Of a stretch of 37,523 bases of DNA, positions 26,576 through 34,752 are shown in pieces (the stretch's first letter is position 1; every line of letters begins with the position of its first letter). The position numbers and the translations under genes are program-made. A model generated the notes under the pieces. That model did not search any database. It saw only the letters and a list, made by a program, of their open reading frames with translations, and was not told where the DNA came from. Location of the stretch: positions 1-37,523 of the forward strand of contig NZ_BCTO01000083.1 of the NCBI RefSeq assembly GCF_001571325.1, in the 5' to 3' direction. The stretch comes from Delftia tsuruhatensis NBRC 16741 (GTDB lineage Bacteria > Pseudomonadota > Gammaproteobacteria > Burkholderiales > Burkholderiaceae_C).

Positions 26576-26605
26576 CTAATTGATTAGCATGCCATTAATA
26601 TGGCA
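26576..26605. promoter_or_regulatory. Two adjacent inverted repeats upstream of the CDI operon
   Basis: CTAAT-TG-ATTAG at 26576-26587 and TGCCAT-TAAT-ATGGCA at 26590-26605 lie side by side in the AT-rich core. Both are perfect. They could be operators for the CDI operon or for the divergent FAD gene. No family-specific consensus is recognised. Confidence 0.35.
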
Positions 26606-26851
26606 TTCGTTTTTTCCGTCGCCCGATTGGCCAGGGCGATAACGCCAATCACGCCAGTGCAGTTACCCGGGCCATGCGCCCGTCGGCCGGATGCTTCCCG
26701 CCACAGGTCTTCCCGCATTCCAGGCGTGCCGGCCGGAAACCTGTGCGCCACCTGCGAACCCGAGCGTGCTCCAAGGGCGTGGCCATGGCGGAATGTGCCG
26801 CCTGGCGCTTTGGCTTACCATCGCCGGCCCTCTGCTTGATAGGTACAAGCC

Positions 26852-28636
26852 ATGATCCGCGTCTCTGAACTGAAACTGCCCCTGTCGGCAGTGCAATACC
26901 ACCCCGACAGCCACACCGAATACCTGCCCCTGGAGCCGCTGCGCGCCCTGGCCGCGCGCCAGCTGGGCATTGCCGAGGAGGCCATTGCCTCCGTGCATGT
27001 GCACAAGCGCAGCTTCGATGCGCGCAAGTCTGAGCTGCTGGCCGTCTACATCGTCGACCTGACGCTGGCCGACGAGAGCCAGGAAACCGCGCTGCTGGAG
27101 CAGTTCTCCAGCCATGCCCATGTGAACCCCACGCCCGACATGCGCTGGCATGCCGTGGGCCAGGCACCTGCCGACCTGCAGCGCCGGCCCGTGGTGGTGG
27201 GCTTCGGGCCCTGCGGCATTTTTGCGGCCCTGGTGCTGGCGCAGATGGGCTTCAGGCCCATCGTGATCGAGCGCGGCCGCTCGGTGCGCGAGCGCACCCA
27301 GGACACCTGGGGCCTGTGGCGCAAGCGCGAGCTGGTGCCCGAGTCCAATGTGCAGTTCGGCGAAGGCGGCGCAGGCACCTTCTCCGACGGCAAGCTCTAC
27401 AGCCAGATCAAGGACCCGCGCCACCTGGGCCGCAAGGTGATGCAGGAATTCGTCACCCACGGCGCGCCGCCCGAGATCCTCTATGCCGCGCACCCGCACA
27501 TCGGCACCTTCAAGCTGGTGAAGGTGGTCGAGGGCATCCGCGAGGAGATCATCCGCCTGGGCGGCGAGATCCGCTTCGGCCAGCGCGTGTGTGACATGCG
27601 CATCGAAGGCGAGGGCAAGGACCGCCGTCTCACCGCCCTGGAAGTGCTGGACCAGGACAGCGGCGAGCGCCAGTGGCTGGAGACCGACCATGCCGTGATG
27701 GCTTTGGGCCACAGCTCGCGCGACACCTTCGCCATGTTCTACGAGCGCGGCGTGCACATGGAGGCCAAGCCGTTCTCGGTGGGCTTTCGCATCGAGCATC
27801 CGCAAAGCGTGATCGACCGCGCGCGCTGGGGCAGGCATGCCGGCCACCCGCTGCTGGGTGCGGCCGACTACAAGCTGGTGCACCACGCCAGCAACGGGCG
27901 CGCGGTCTACAGCTTTTGCATGTGCCCGGGCGGCACCGTGGTGGCGGCCACCAGCGAGCCCGAGCGCGTGGTCACCAACGGCATGAGCCAGTACTCGCGC
28001 GCCGAGCGCAATGCCAACGCCGGCATGGTCTGCGCCATCGACCCCTCCGACTACCCGCGCGATGCCAAGAGCTTTGCCTGGGCCTTCGACGGCAAGACCC
28101 ATGGCGTGGAAAACCTCAAGGACGGCGAGCTGCATCCGCTGTCGGGCATCGTGCTGCAGCGCCAGCTGGAGACCAAGGCCTACCTGCTGGGCGGGCGCAA
28201 CTACAACGCGCCGGGCCAGCTGGTGGGCGACTTCATCGCGGGCAAGGAATCGGCCGCGCTGGGCGAGGTCGAGCCCTCCTACAAGCCCGGCATCACGCTG
28301 ACCAACCTGCACCACGTGCTGCCGGCCTATGCCATCGAGGCCATGCGCGAGGCGCTGCCCGCCTTCGGCAAGAAGATCCGCGGCTACGACATGCACGATG
28401 CCGTGCTCACCGGCGTGGAAACGCGCACCTCCTCGCCCGTGAAGATCGAGCGCGGCGCGGACTTCCACAGCCTGAACACGCGCGGCCTGTACCCGGCCGG
28501 CGAAGGCGCCAGCTACGCGGGCGGCATCCTGTCGGCCGGCGTGGATGGCGTGAAGGTGGGCGAGGCCGTGGCCTGCGCCATCCTCGGGCTGCCCCTGCCC
28601 TCGTCGGGTGCACGCGGCTCCGGTGGCGCAGCATGA
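26852..28636 (+). CDS. FAD-dependent dehydrogenase, COG2509 type
   Basis: A 594-residue flavoprotein of the uncharacterised FAD-dependent dehydrogenase group (COG2509). An N-terminal domain of about 110 residues precedes a Rossmann FAD-binding motif (VVGFGPCGIFAALVLAQMGF, about 115-134) with Glu140 as expected ribose ligand. A GEGGAGTFSDGKLYS block at 170-184 and a C-terminal Gly-rich FAD motif (GEGASYAGGILSAGVDG) are typical of this group. The substrate is not known for the family. It is probably cytosolic; no signal peptide. The ATG at 26852 is preceded by AGGT. Its stop overlaps the start of the downstream transporter gene (ATGA), so the two are translationally coupled. Confidence 0.9.
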   Translation: MIRVSELKLPLSAVQYHPDSHTEYLPLEPLRALAARQLGIAEEAIASVHVHKRSFDARKSELLAVYIVDLTLADESQETALLEQFSSHAHVNPTPDMRWHAVGQAPADLQRRPVVVGFGPCGIFAALVLAQMGFRPIVIERGRSVRERTQDTWGLWRKRELVPESNVQFGEGGAGTFSDGKLYSQIKDPRHLGRKVMQEFVTHGAPPEILYAAHPHIGTFKLVKVVEGIREEIIRLGGEIRFGQRVCDMRIEGEGKDRRLTALEVLDQDSGERQWLETDHAVMALGHSSRDTFAMFYERGVHMEAKPFSVGFRIEHPQSVIDRARWGRHAGHPLLGAADYKLVHHASNGRAVYSFCMCPGGTVVAATSEPERVVTNGMSQYSRAERNANAGMVCAIDPSDYPRDAKSFAWAFDGKTHGVENLKDGELHPLSGIVLQRQLETKAYLLGGRNYNAPGQLVGDFIAGKESAALGEVEPSYKPGITLTNLHHVLPAYAIEAMREALPAFGKKIRGYDMHDAVLTGVETRTSSPVKIERGADFHSLNTRGLYPAGEGASYAGGILSAGVDGVKVGEAVACAILGLPLPSSGARGSGGAA

Positions 28637-29202
28637 CACCGCGTCCGCCCCGTTTCGCCGCCCCCTCGCGCACCCAGCTGCTGGCCGCCATTGCGGCCAT
28701 GGGCGTGGTGGTGCTGTCGTCCAACATCCTGGTGCAGTACGCCATCAACGACTGGCTGACCTGGGGCGCCATCACCTATCCGTTCGCCTTCCTGGTGAGC
28801 GAGCTGGTCAACCGCAGCTTCGGCCCGCAGCAGGCCCGGCGCGTGGCCTGGGTGGGCTTTGCCGTGGCCGTGGCCGCCTCGCTGGTGCTGGCGCCGCCGC
28901 GCATCGCGCTGGCCTCGGGTGCGGCCTTCATTGCCTCGCAGTGGCTGGACATCGGCGTGTTCCACCGCCTGCGTGCGGGCCGCTGGTGGCGTGCCCCCCT
29001 GGTGGCCACGCTGCTGGCCGCCTGCCTGGACACCTTCCTGTTCTGGAGCATCGCCTTCGCGGGCGCCGCCGAGCCCTGGGTGACCTGGGCCCTCGGCGAC
29101 CTGGGCGTGAAGCTGGTGCTGGGCGTGGCACTGCTGCTGCCCTTCCGGCTCGCCATCGCCCGGTGGTGGAAAGGCCCATCGGCAATCGCCAGCGCCAAAT
29201 AA
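28633..29202 (+). CDS. VUT/YhhQ-family transporter, possible queuosine precursor uptake
   Basis: A 189-residue integral membrane protein with about five to six hydrophobic segments. The SNILVQYAI start of the first segment, ITYPFAFLVSELVN in the second, SQWLDIGVFHRL in the fourth and the conserved Asp in ACLDTFLFW are characteristic of the VUT family, whose member YhhQ takes up queuosine precursors in E. coli. It is somewhat shorter than YhhQ (about 221). It overlaps the FAD dehydrogenase gene by four bases (ATGA). No queuosine synthesis gene is nearby, so the substrate is inferred only from the family. Confidence 0.8.
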   Translation: MTPRPPRFAAPSRTQLLAAIAAMGVVVLSSNILVQYAINDWLTWGAITYPFAFLVSELVNRSFGPQQARRVAWVGFAVAVAASLVLAPPRIALASGAAFIASQWLDIGVFHRLRAGRWWRAPLVATLLAACLDTFLFWSIAFAGAAEPWVTWALGDLGVKLVLGVALLLPFRLAIARWWKGPSAIASAK

Positions 29203-29290
29203 AGCCGACGCGGTTCGCACGGACTCGATCTCAAGCCAGGGGCACCGTGCAACGGGATGCGGCTTCCGCCGCTCAGGGCGAGTCGAATAA

Positions 29291-30667
29291 CTATGGGTTG
29301 CGCTGCAGATAGTCCACGGCCAGCGCGGCCAGTGAGCGCGCGCCCGTGGGCAGTTGCTTCTCGTCGATGTCGAACAGCGGCGAGTGGTTGGACGGCGCCT
29401 TCGCGAAATCCTGGCCTGCCGGCGGCGCGCCCAGGAAGTAGAAGAAGCCCGGAACCACCTTCTGGAACTCCGAGAAATCCTCGGAGCCGCTGACCTTGGG
29501 AATCACCATGGCCTTGCCGCCCATGGCCAGCTTGAGCGCGGGCAGCGAGGCCTCGGTCAGTGCGGCGGGGTTGGTGGTCACCGGATAGGCCACGGGACCG
29601 AAACGCACCTTGGCCTTGGCGCCGCTGGAGGCCGCGATCTGCTCGGCCGTGGCGGTGATGCGCTTGTGTGCCTCCTGGCGCATGTCCTCGTCGAAGGTGC
29701 GCAGCGTGCCCTGCATCTCCACGTTGTCCGGGATGATGTTGTAGCGCGTGCCGCCCTGGATGGAGCCGATCGTCAGCACGGCCGGCTCCAGGCTGATGTT
29801 GAGCTGGCGGCTGACCACGGTCTGCAGGCCCAGCACCACCTGGCTGGCCGCGACGATGGGATCGACCGCATTCCACGGCGACGAGCCATGGCCGCCCCGG
29901 CCCTCGACCTGGATGCTGAGGCTGTCCGAACCCGCCATCAGCGGCCCGCTGCGGTAGCCCACCATGCCCGACGGCAGGTTGGACGTGATGTGCAGGCCGT
30001 AGATGGCCTGCACGTCCTTGAGCACGCCGGCCTCCACCATGGCCTTGGCGCCGAAGCTGGGCACATGGCCGTGGGCATCGGCCTCCACGGGAGCGCCTTC
30101 CTCGGCGGGCTGGAAGATGAACTTCACCGTGCCGGGCAGCTTGGCGCGCATGCCGGCCAGCGCCTCGGCCGCGCCCATGAGCATGGCCACGTGGGCATCG
30201 TGCCCGCAGGCATGCATGACCGAAACCTCCTTGCCCATGTACTGGGCCTTGGCCTTGGAGGCAAAGGGCAGGCCGGTCTTCTCGGCCACGGGCAGCGCAT
30301 CCATGTCGGCACGCAGCGCCACGGTCTTGCCCGGCTGGCCGCCGCGCAGCACGCCCACCACGCCCGTGCCGCCCACGCCGGTCTGCACCTCCATGCCCAG
30401 GCGGCGCAGGTGATCGGCCACCACCTTGGCCGTGCGTTCTTCCTGCCCCGACAGTTCGGGGTGCTGGTGGATGTCGCGGCGCCATTCCACCATCTTGGGC
30501 GCCAGCGGCTGGATGGCGGCATCCAGGGCCGCCAGGCCCTGTGCATCGAGCCCCTGGGCGCTGGCCGCCAGTGGCAGGCCGCAGGCCAGCAGCCCGGCCA
30601 GGGCGATGGAGCGCAGGCCTGTGCGCGGGAAGGAGGAAGGCTTTGTCTCGGCGCTGGTGTGGAGCAT
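29291..30667 (-). CDS. Secreted M20 family metallopeptidase/amidohydrolase
   Basis: A 458-residue M20D-type amidohydrolase, of the hippurate / N-acyl-amino-acid / IAA-conjugate hydrolase kind, probably cutting an amide bond in a periplasmic substrate. A Sec signal ends at ASA (35-37). Metal-centre motifs are visible: RADMDALP (119-126), MHACGHDAH (151-159, with Cys154 and His156), QPAEEG (186-191), a GHGSSPW block in the lid domain, and SEDFSEF near the C-terminus. The ATG at 30667 has AGGA 7 bases upstream; the open frame beyond it is read-through. It is divergent from an AraC-type regulator gene, which may control it. Confidence 0.92.
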   Translation of the reverse strand: MLHTSAETKPSSFPRTGLRSIALAGLLACGLPLAASAQGLDAQGLAALDAAIQPLAPKMVEWRRDIHQHPELSGQEERTAKVVADHLRRLGMEVQTGVGGTGVVGVLRGGQPGKTVALRADMDALPVAEKTGLPFASKAKAQYMGKEVSVMHACGHDAHVAMLMGAAEALAGMRAKLPGTVKFIFQPAEEGAPVEADAHGHVPSFGAKAMVEAGVLKDVQAIYGLHITSNLPSGMVGYRSGPLMAGSDSLSIQVEGRGGHGSSPWNAVDPIVAASQVVLGLQTVVSRQLNISLEPAVLTIGSIQGGTRYNIIPDNVEMQGTLRTFDEDMRQEAHKRITATAEQIAASSGAKAKVRFGPVAYPVTTNPAALTEASLPALKLAMGGKAMVIPKVSGSEDFSEFQKVVPGFFYFLGAPPAGQDFAKAPSNHSPLFDIDEKQLPTGARSLAALAVDYLQRNP

Positions 30668-30720
30668 CTTCGTGGTCCTGGAAAGTGGCACAAGCAGCCA
30701 TGCTAAAAGTGAAGCACGTA

Positions 30721-30734
30721 TGACGGACACGTCA
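30721..30734. promoter_or_regulatory. Inverted repeat TGACG-GACA-CGTCA between divergent genes
   Basis: Perfect 5-bp arms with a 4-base spacer in the 96-base gap between the M20 gene and the AraC/GlxA-type gene. It is 29 bases before the regulator start and 54 before the M20 start, a plausible operator. Whether the neighbouring regulator binds it is unproved. Confidence 0.4.
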
Positions 30735-30763
30735 AAATCGCCATTCGAGGAGCCAGAATCGCC

Positions 30764-31783
30764 ATGCCCCGGACCTTTGTCATCGAGCTGCCCTGCCTGG
30801 AGCACAGCGCCATCGGCCACGCCGCGCACCTGGTGGAGATGCTGCGCAGCGCCAACCTGGTCGCCAGCCTGCGCCTGGGCCGGCGAACGCCGCGCTTTGG
30901 CTGGCGCTGGGTCGACGGCCAGGGCCGGCCCCTGCCCACCATGCCGCACGCGGACGAAGGCGCGGCAGCCGAAGGGCCCGCGCAGGCCGTCTTCGTGAGC
31001 GCGCTGCACTGCCCTGACATTCCCTCCATACGCGACATCGTCGCCGCGCATCCGGCCCTGGTGCGCCGCATCACCACGGCCTTCGACCAGGGCCTGGCCG
31101 TCTGCACGCTGGGCAGCGCCGCCTGGTTTGCGGCAGCGGGCGGCCGCTGCCAGGGCCGGCTTGTGGCCCTGCCCTGGTATTTCATGGGCGGCTTTGGCCT
31201 GGACTTCCCGGGCATCGAACTGGCCGAGGGCCAGCCCTTCGTGGACGACAGGCCCTGGCTCAGCGCCTCCCATCCCGAGGCCCTGGCACCCATGGCCGTC
31301 GCGCTCACACGCCATGCCTTCGGCGACGACCTGGCCGCAGCGCTGGCCGCCGTGCTGCAGCCCGATGCCCAGCGCGAACGCGCCACCCGCGCCGCCCTGC
31401 AGGACCGCCGCATTCCCGCCACGCGCAACAGCGTGCTGGCCCATGCCATCGCCTGGCTGGAAGCGCGCGTGGAGCAGCCCTATGACCTGCAGGCCCTCGC
31501 GCACGCGGCATCCACCAGCCCGCGCACCCTGCTGCGCCACTTCCAGCAGGAGCTGGGCCACAGCCCGCTGGACCACCTGCACCGCCTGCGCTGCGCACGG
31601 GCCCGGGTGCTGCTGGAGATCACGCTGGAGAGCGTGCCGTCCGTGGCGCTGGCCTGCGGGTATGGGGATGCCTCTGCGTTTCGGCGGGTGTTCTTGCGGT
31701 ATGTGGGGATGGCGCCTGCGGCCTATCGGGAAAGGCATGCGTTGAGGGCGCCGAGGAGGCGGTGGAGGGTGGGGGCTGCCTGA
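30764..31783 (+). CDS. GlxA-type AraC-family transcriptional regulator
   Basis: A 339-residue regulator. The N-terminal half has a DJ-1/PfpI (class I glutamine amidotransferase-like) fold, with VCTLGSAAWFAAAGG placed like the nucleophile elbow; the usual Cys is at the elbow start (Cys112), so catalytic function is doubtful. The C-terminal 100 residues form two helix-turn-helix motifs of AraC type (LQALAHAASTSPRTLLRHFQ and VPSVALACGYGDASAFRRVF). GAGGAG stands 11 bases before the ATG. It diverges from the M20 gene and probably regulates it and itself. The effector is unknown. Confidence 0.88.
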   Translation: MPRTFVIELPCLEHSAIGHAAHLVEMLRSANLVASLRLGRRTPRFGWRWVDGQGRPLPTMPHADEGAAAEGPAQAVFVSALHCPDIPSIRDIVAAHPALVRRITTAFDQGLAVCTLGSAAWFAAAGGRCQGRLVALPWYFMGGFGLDFPGIELAEGQPFVDDRPWLSASHPEALAPMAVALTRHAFGDDLAAALAAVLQPDAQRERATRAALQDRRIPATRNSVLAHAIAWLEARVEQPYDLQALAHAASTSPRTLLRHFQQELGHSPLDHLHRLRCARARVLLEITLESVPSVALACGYGDASAFRRVFLRYVGMAPAAYRERHALRAPRRRWRVGAA

Positions 31784-31800
31784 TTGTTTTTGCCCCTGCC

Positions 31801-31818
31801 GGGTCAAAAAACAGACCC
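31801..31818. terminator. GGGTC/GACCC hairpin between convergent genes
   Basis: A 5-bp stem with an A-rich loop, 17 bases past the stop of the AraC-type gene and 16 bases past the stop of the converging Bug receptor gene. Same design as 109-125. A bidirectional terminator is a reasonable reading, though the stem is short. Confidence 0.4.
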
Positions 31819-31833
31819 GAGAACAAGAAAGAC

Positions 31834-32829
31834 TCAGTCCACCGTCACCTTCGCCTCCCGAATCACCCTCCCCCACTTCTCCGTCTCGGCAGCAATGAAC
31901 CGATCGCACTCCTCAGGCGTGGACCCCTCCGCAAACGTCCCCATCACCTGCTCCAGCCGCTGCGACACCTCGGCACTGCGGATGATGCGCGACACCTCGG
32001 CGGACATGCGCTGCACGATCTCGCGCGGCACGCCGGCCGGCGCGATCATGGCCGCCCAGGTGCTGCCCAGCAGGCCGTCGTAGCCCTGCTCCACGAAGGT
32101 GGGCACGTCGGGCAGCGCGGCCAGGCGCTTGTCGCTGGCCACGCCGATGAGGCGGATGCGGCCGGCCTTGGCGGGCTGGATGAGGTTGGGCGGCGGGTCC
32201 AGGAACAGCGGGATCTGGCCGCCCATGAGGTCGGCCAGCGCAGGCGCGGCGCCCTTGTAGGGCACGTGGACCATGTCCGTCCTGGTGAGCAGCTTCATCA
32301 GCTCGGTGGTCAGGTGGGCGCTGGAGCCGCTGCCCGAGGAGCCGAAGCCCACCTTGCCGGGATTGGCCTTGGCATAGGCGATCAGCTCGGGCGTGGTCTT
32401 GAAGGGCGCGTTCATGGCCACGGCAGCGACCAGGGGCGAGACGCCCATCAGCGAGACGCCGACCAGGTCCTTCTTCGGGTTGTAGGGCAGCTTGGGATAG
32501 AGCGTGGTGTTGGCCGCATAGGCCGCGATGACCACGCCGAAGGTGTGCCCGTCCGGCGCGGCCTTGGCGATCTGGTCCACGCCGATGATGCTGTTGGCGC
32601 CGGGCTTGTTCTCCACGATGACGGGCTGGCCCAGGGCCTTTTGCAGGCCGACCTGCAGCAGGCGCGCCATCTGGTCGGTGAAGCCGCCTGCCGTGTACGG
32701 AACGATGATGCGGATGGGCTTGGAGGGCCAGGGGCTCTGGGCCCAGGCCGAGGGGGCCAGCACGGTGGTGGCTGCTGCAGCGGCGGCAGCGGTAGATTGC
32801 AAAAAGCCGCGGCGGGAAGTCGAAGGCAT
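31834..32829 (-). CDS. Bug-family (TTT) substrate-binding protein, Tat-exported
   Basis: A 331-residue periplasmic receptor of the Bug/TctC family. A twin-arginine signal (SRRGFLQ, then an Ala-rich core, cleaved after AWA) precedes the mature part starting WPSKPIRIIVPYTAGG, the family hallmark. VENKPGANSIIG, GSSGSGSSAHL and the C-terminal YDGLLGSTWAAM blocks follow. Such proteins bind carboxylates and deliver them to TTT transporters; in Burkholderiales many stand alone without transporter genes, as here. It is the last gene of the leftward catabolic cluster, 155 bases after the dehydrogenase gene, with a GC-rich repeat in between, so it may have its own promoter. Confidence 0.93.
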   Translation of the reverse strand: MPSTSRRGFLQSTAAAAAAATTVLAPSAWAQSPWPSKPIRIIVPYTAGGFTDQMARLLQVGLQKALGQPVIVENKPGANSIIGVDQIAKAAPDGHTFGVVIAAYAANTTLYPKLPYNPKKDLVGVSLMGVSPLVAAVAMNAPFKTTPELIAYAKANPGKVGFGSSGSGSSAHLTTELMKLLTRTDMVHVPYKGAAPALADLMGGQIPLFLDPPPNLIQPAKAGRIRLIGVASDKRLAALPDVPTFVEQGYDGLLGSTWAAMIAPAGVPREIVQRMSAEVSRIIRSAEVSQRLEQVMGTFAEGSTPEECDRFIAAETEKWGRVIREAKVTVD

Positions 32830-32860
32830 GGTGTCTCTGGATTCTTCTCAGTTGAAAAAT

Positions 32861-32911
32861 GGCCCCCACGCTACCCTTGCTGCGCAAGGTCCGCTGCCCC
32901 CCAAGGGGGCC
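32861..32911. repeat. GC-rich interspersed hairpin element
   Basis: GGCCCCC at 32861-32867 pairs with GGGGGCC at 32905-32911, and an inner GCCCCCC-AA-GGGGGC hairpin (32896-32910) can form instead. Elements of this look are widely scattered between genes in Comamonadaceae. It lies between the dehydrogenase and Bug genes and could attenuate transcription or be a REP-like element. Confidence 0.5.
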
Positions 32912-32984
32912 GCTTTTCATCTTGGGGCGGCCCGGCGATGAAAAAACGCCACGCAACAGCGCAGCGTCGGATGGAAAACAAGGC

Positions 32985-33914
32985 TCAATACCCCCGCGCC
33001 ACATCCACAAGGTTGAGCAGCGGCTCGCCCGCGCGCAGGCGGCGCAGGTTCTCCAGGCACTGGCGCGCCACGGTGTCGGCCGAGGCCTGGGCCGCGATGT
33101 GCGGCGTGACAAAGGCCTTGGGATGGCCCCAGACCTTGTTGTCGGGCTGGGGCGGTTCGTCGCGCAGCACGTCCAGCGCGGCGCCGGCCAGGTGGCCTTC
33201 GTCGAGCAGGGCCAGCAGGTCGTCTTCCACCACCTGCTCGCCGCGCCCCACGTTGATGAAGTAGGCGCCGCGCGGCAGCAGGGACAGGGTGCGGCGGTCC
33301 AGCAGGTCGCGCGTCTCGGGCGTGAGCGGCAAGGCGCAGACCAGGATGTCGCTGGTGGACAGCAGTTGCTTCAGACCTTCGGCACCGCTGTGCGTGGCCA
33401 GGCCTGCAATGCTCTTGGCGCTGCGGCTCCAGCCTGCGACGGGGTAGCCGATGGCCTGCATGGCGCCGGCCACGAAGCGGCCGACCTCGCCCAGGCCCAG
33501 GATGCCCACGCGGCAGTCTGCGCTGGCGCGCACGGGGCGGCGCAGCCAGTCGCCGGCCTGCTGCTGGCGCGCGAACAGGTCCAGCTCGCGCGTGTGGCGC
33601 AGCGCGGTACCGACCACGTACTGGGCGATCTCCACATGCTGCTGCGGATCGACGGTGCGCGCCACGGGCAGGCCAGCCGGCAGGTCGGGCACGGCCAGCA
33701 GCTTGTCCACGCCCGCGCTGGGCGCGCACAGCAGCTTCAGGCCCGGATAGGCCGGCAGCACGCCCGGCTTGAGGCTCCAGGCAAGCATGGCCTCGACCGC
33801 ATCGGCCGGCGCCTCCTCGCGGTGGCCCCAGACCTGCACGCCGGGCGCCAGCGCGCGCAGCGAGTCGACGATGGGCGCGCCCATGCTCGGATGGATGTTG
33901 ACCAGAATTCCCAT
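32985..33914 (-). CDS. ghrA: D-2-hydroxyacid dehydrogenase, GhrA-like
   Basis: A 309-residue NAD(P)-dependent 2-hydroxyacid dehydrogenase, the size of E. coli GhrA (glyoxylate/hydroxypyruvate reductase). The Rossmann motif is GLGEVG (141-146 region). The catalytic set is Arg224 (NVGRGE), Glu253 (DEPP) and His272 (PHIAA). Arg after the nucleotide fold (WSRSAKS) suggests NADPH preference. The C-terminus (VDVARGY) is GhrA-like. The ATG at 33914 follows AAGGA and lies only 8 bases after the stop of the aldolase-like gene, showing tight coupling. It reduces a 2-keto acid or oxidises the 2-hydroxy acid; which one this operon uses is not decidable. Confidence 0.85.
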   Translation of the reverse strand: MGILVNIHPSMGAPIVDSLRALAPGVQVWGHREEAPADAVEAMLAWSLKPGVLPAYPGLKLLCAPSAGVDKLLAVPDLPAGLPVARTVDPQQHVEIAQYVVGTALRHTRELDLFARQQQAGDWLRRPVRASADCRVGILGLGEVGRFVAGAMQAIGYPVAGWSRSAKSIAGLATHSGAEGLKQLLSTSDILVCALPLTPETRDLLDRRTLSLLPRGAYFINVGRGEQVVEDDLLALLDEGHLAGAALDVLRDEPPQPDNKVWGHPKAFVTPHIAAQASADTVARQCLENLRRLRAGEPLLNLVDVARGY

Positions 33915-33922
33915 GGTTTCCT

Positions 33923-34693
33923 TCAGTCCTTGTAAGAAGGGTCTATGCGGTCCAGGCGGCGCAGCAGGCCGGGCCAGGCCAGGCCTGCGCCCTTGCCCTT
34001 GGTGACCTGGCGCGACTGGTTGACCGCGTCGGCAATGATGTCCTGCGGGATGCGCGTGAGCTCGCCGCCGCCCGACTGCGCCAGGATCTGGATGCGGCAG
34101 GCCGACTCCAGCGTGTACATGGCCAGCACGGCCTCGGCCACGTTGCGGCCGCAGGTCAGCAGGCCGTGGTTGCGCAGGATGAGGAAGTTGCTGGCGCCCA
34201 GGTCATCGACCAGGCGCGGCTTCTCGTCGTCGCGCAGGGCCACGCCTTCGTAGTCGTGGTAGGCCAGGCGCGCCAGCGGGAAGATGGACTGCTGCGAGAT
34301 GGGCAGCAGCCCCTCCTTCTGCGCCGAGACGGCCACGCCATAGCGCGTGTGCGTGTGCAGCACGCACTGCACCTCGGGGCGGCCGTCGTGGATGGCGCTG
34401 TGGATGACGAAGCCGGCCGGGTTGACGTCGTACTCGGTCTCCATCAGCGGCCGGCCCTCGTGGTCCACCTTGACCAGGCTGGACGCGGTGATCTCGTCGA
34501 ACAGCATGCCGTAGGGGTTGATCAGGAACTGGTCGGGCTGGCCCGGCACGCGCGCCGAGATGTGGGTGAAGATCAGGTCGTCCCAGCCGAAGTGGGCGAC
34601 CAGCCGGTAGGCGGCGGCCAGCTCGATGCGGGTCTGCCATTCCTCGGCCGTCACCTGGCGGCGGACCTCGGACATCGTGGTGTCGTTGCTCAT
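33923..34693 (-). CDS. Class II aldolase/adducin family protein
   Basis: A 256-residue protein of the class II aldolase/adducin fold. Zinc-ligand histidines are seen in LHTHTRYG (His113, His115) and RNHGLL (His176). In fuculose aldolase a catalytic Glu sits before the conserved FxH block; here the equivalent region reads PAGFVIH, with Gly94 in place of Glu, so a classical retro-aldol reaction is doubtful and a decarboxylase-like or other metal-dependent role is possible. The ATG at 34693 with AAGAGGT is preferred; an in-frame ATG at 34744 would add 17 residues from a small tandem repeat. It is flanked by the acyl-CoA synthetase (59 bases upstream) and the dehydrogenase (8 bases downstream). 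Confidence 0.88.
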   Translation of the reverse strand: MSNDTTMSEVRRQVTAEEWQTRIELAAAYRLVAHFGWDDLIFTHISARVPGQPDQFLINPYGMLFDEITASSLVKVDHEGRPLMETEYDVNPAGFVIHSAIHDGRPEVQCVLHTHTRYGVAVSAQKEGLLPISQQSIFPLARLAYHDYEGVALRDDEKPRLVDDLGASNFLILRNHGLLTCGRNVAEAVLAMYTLESACRIQILAQSGGGELTRIPQDIIADAVNQSRQVTKGKGAGLAWPGLLRRLDRIDPSYKD

Positions 34694-34706
34694 GGGGTGT
34701 ACCTCT

Positions 34707-34730
34707 TGGTGGACATCGTGGTGGACATCG
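34707..34730. repeat. Tandem 12-bp repeat before the aldolase-like gene
   Basis: Two exact head-to-tail copies of tggtggacatcg lie just upstream of the Shine-Dalgarno of the aldolase-like gene. A related partial copy (ggacatcgtggtg) occurs at the start of that gene. Probably slippage-derived; no clear regulatory meaning. Confidence 0.6.
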
Positions 34731-34752
34731 TTTGGAGAAAGCATCCGCCGGT

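Larger units (their letters stand above)
26317..26851. other. Intergenic region between the CDI operon and the FAD gene
   Basis: This 535-base region separates two divergent transcription units. An AT-rich core (about 26500-26610) probably holds both promoters. It contains several inverted repeats (listed separately) and a TTGACA at 26515-26520 on the plus strand without a clear -10 at normal spacing. Neither strand shows a convincing gene; the small frames present lack ribosome sites and resemble shadows. Confidence 0.5.

Noticed and set aside
27673..29202. A 509-residue plus-strand frame ending with the transporter
   Set aside because: Its first part is an out-of-frame reading of the FAD dehydrogenase gene. 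The ATGA overlap at 28633 gives the transporter its real start.
29291..31909. A single 872-residue minus-strand protein including the M20 enzyme
   Set aside because: The extra N-terminal 414 residues are antisense to the AraC-type gene. The true start at 30667 has a Shine-Dalgarno and a signal peptide.
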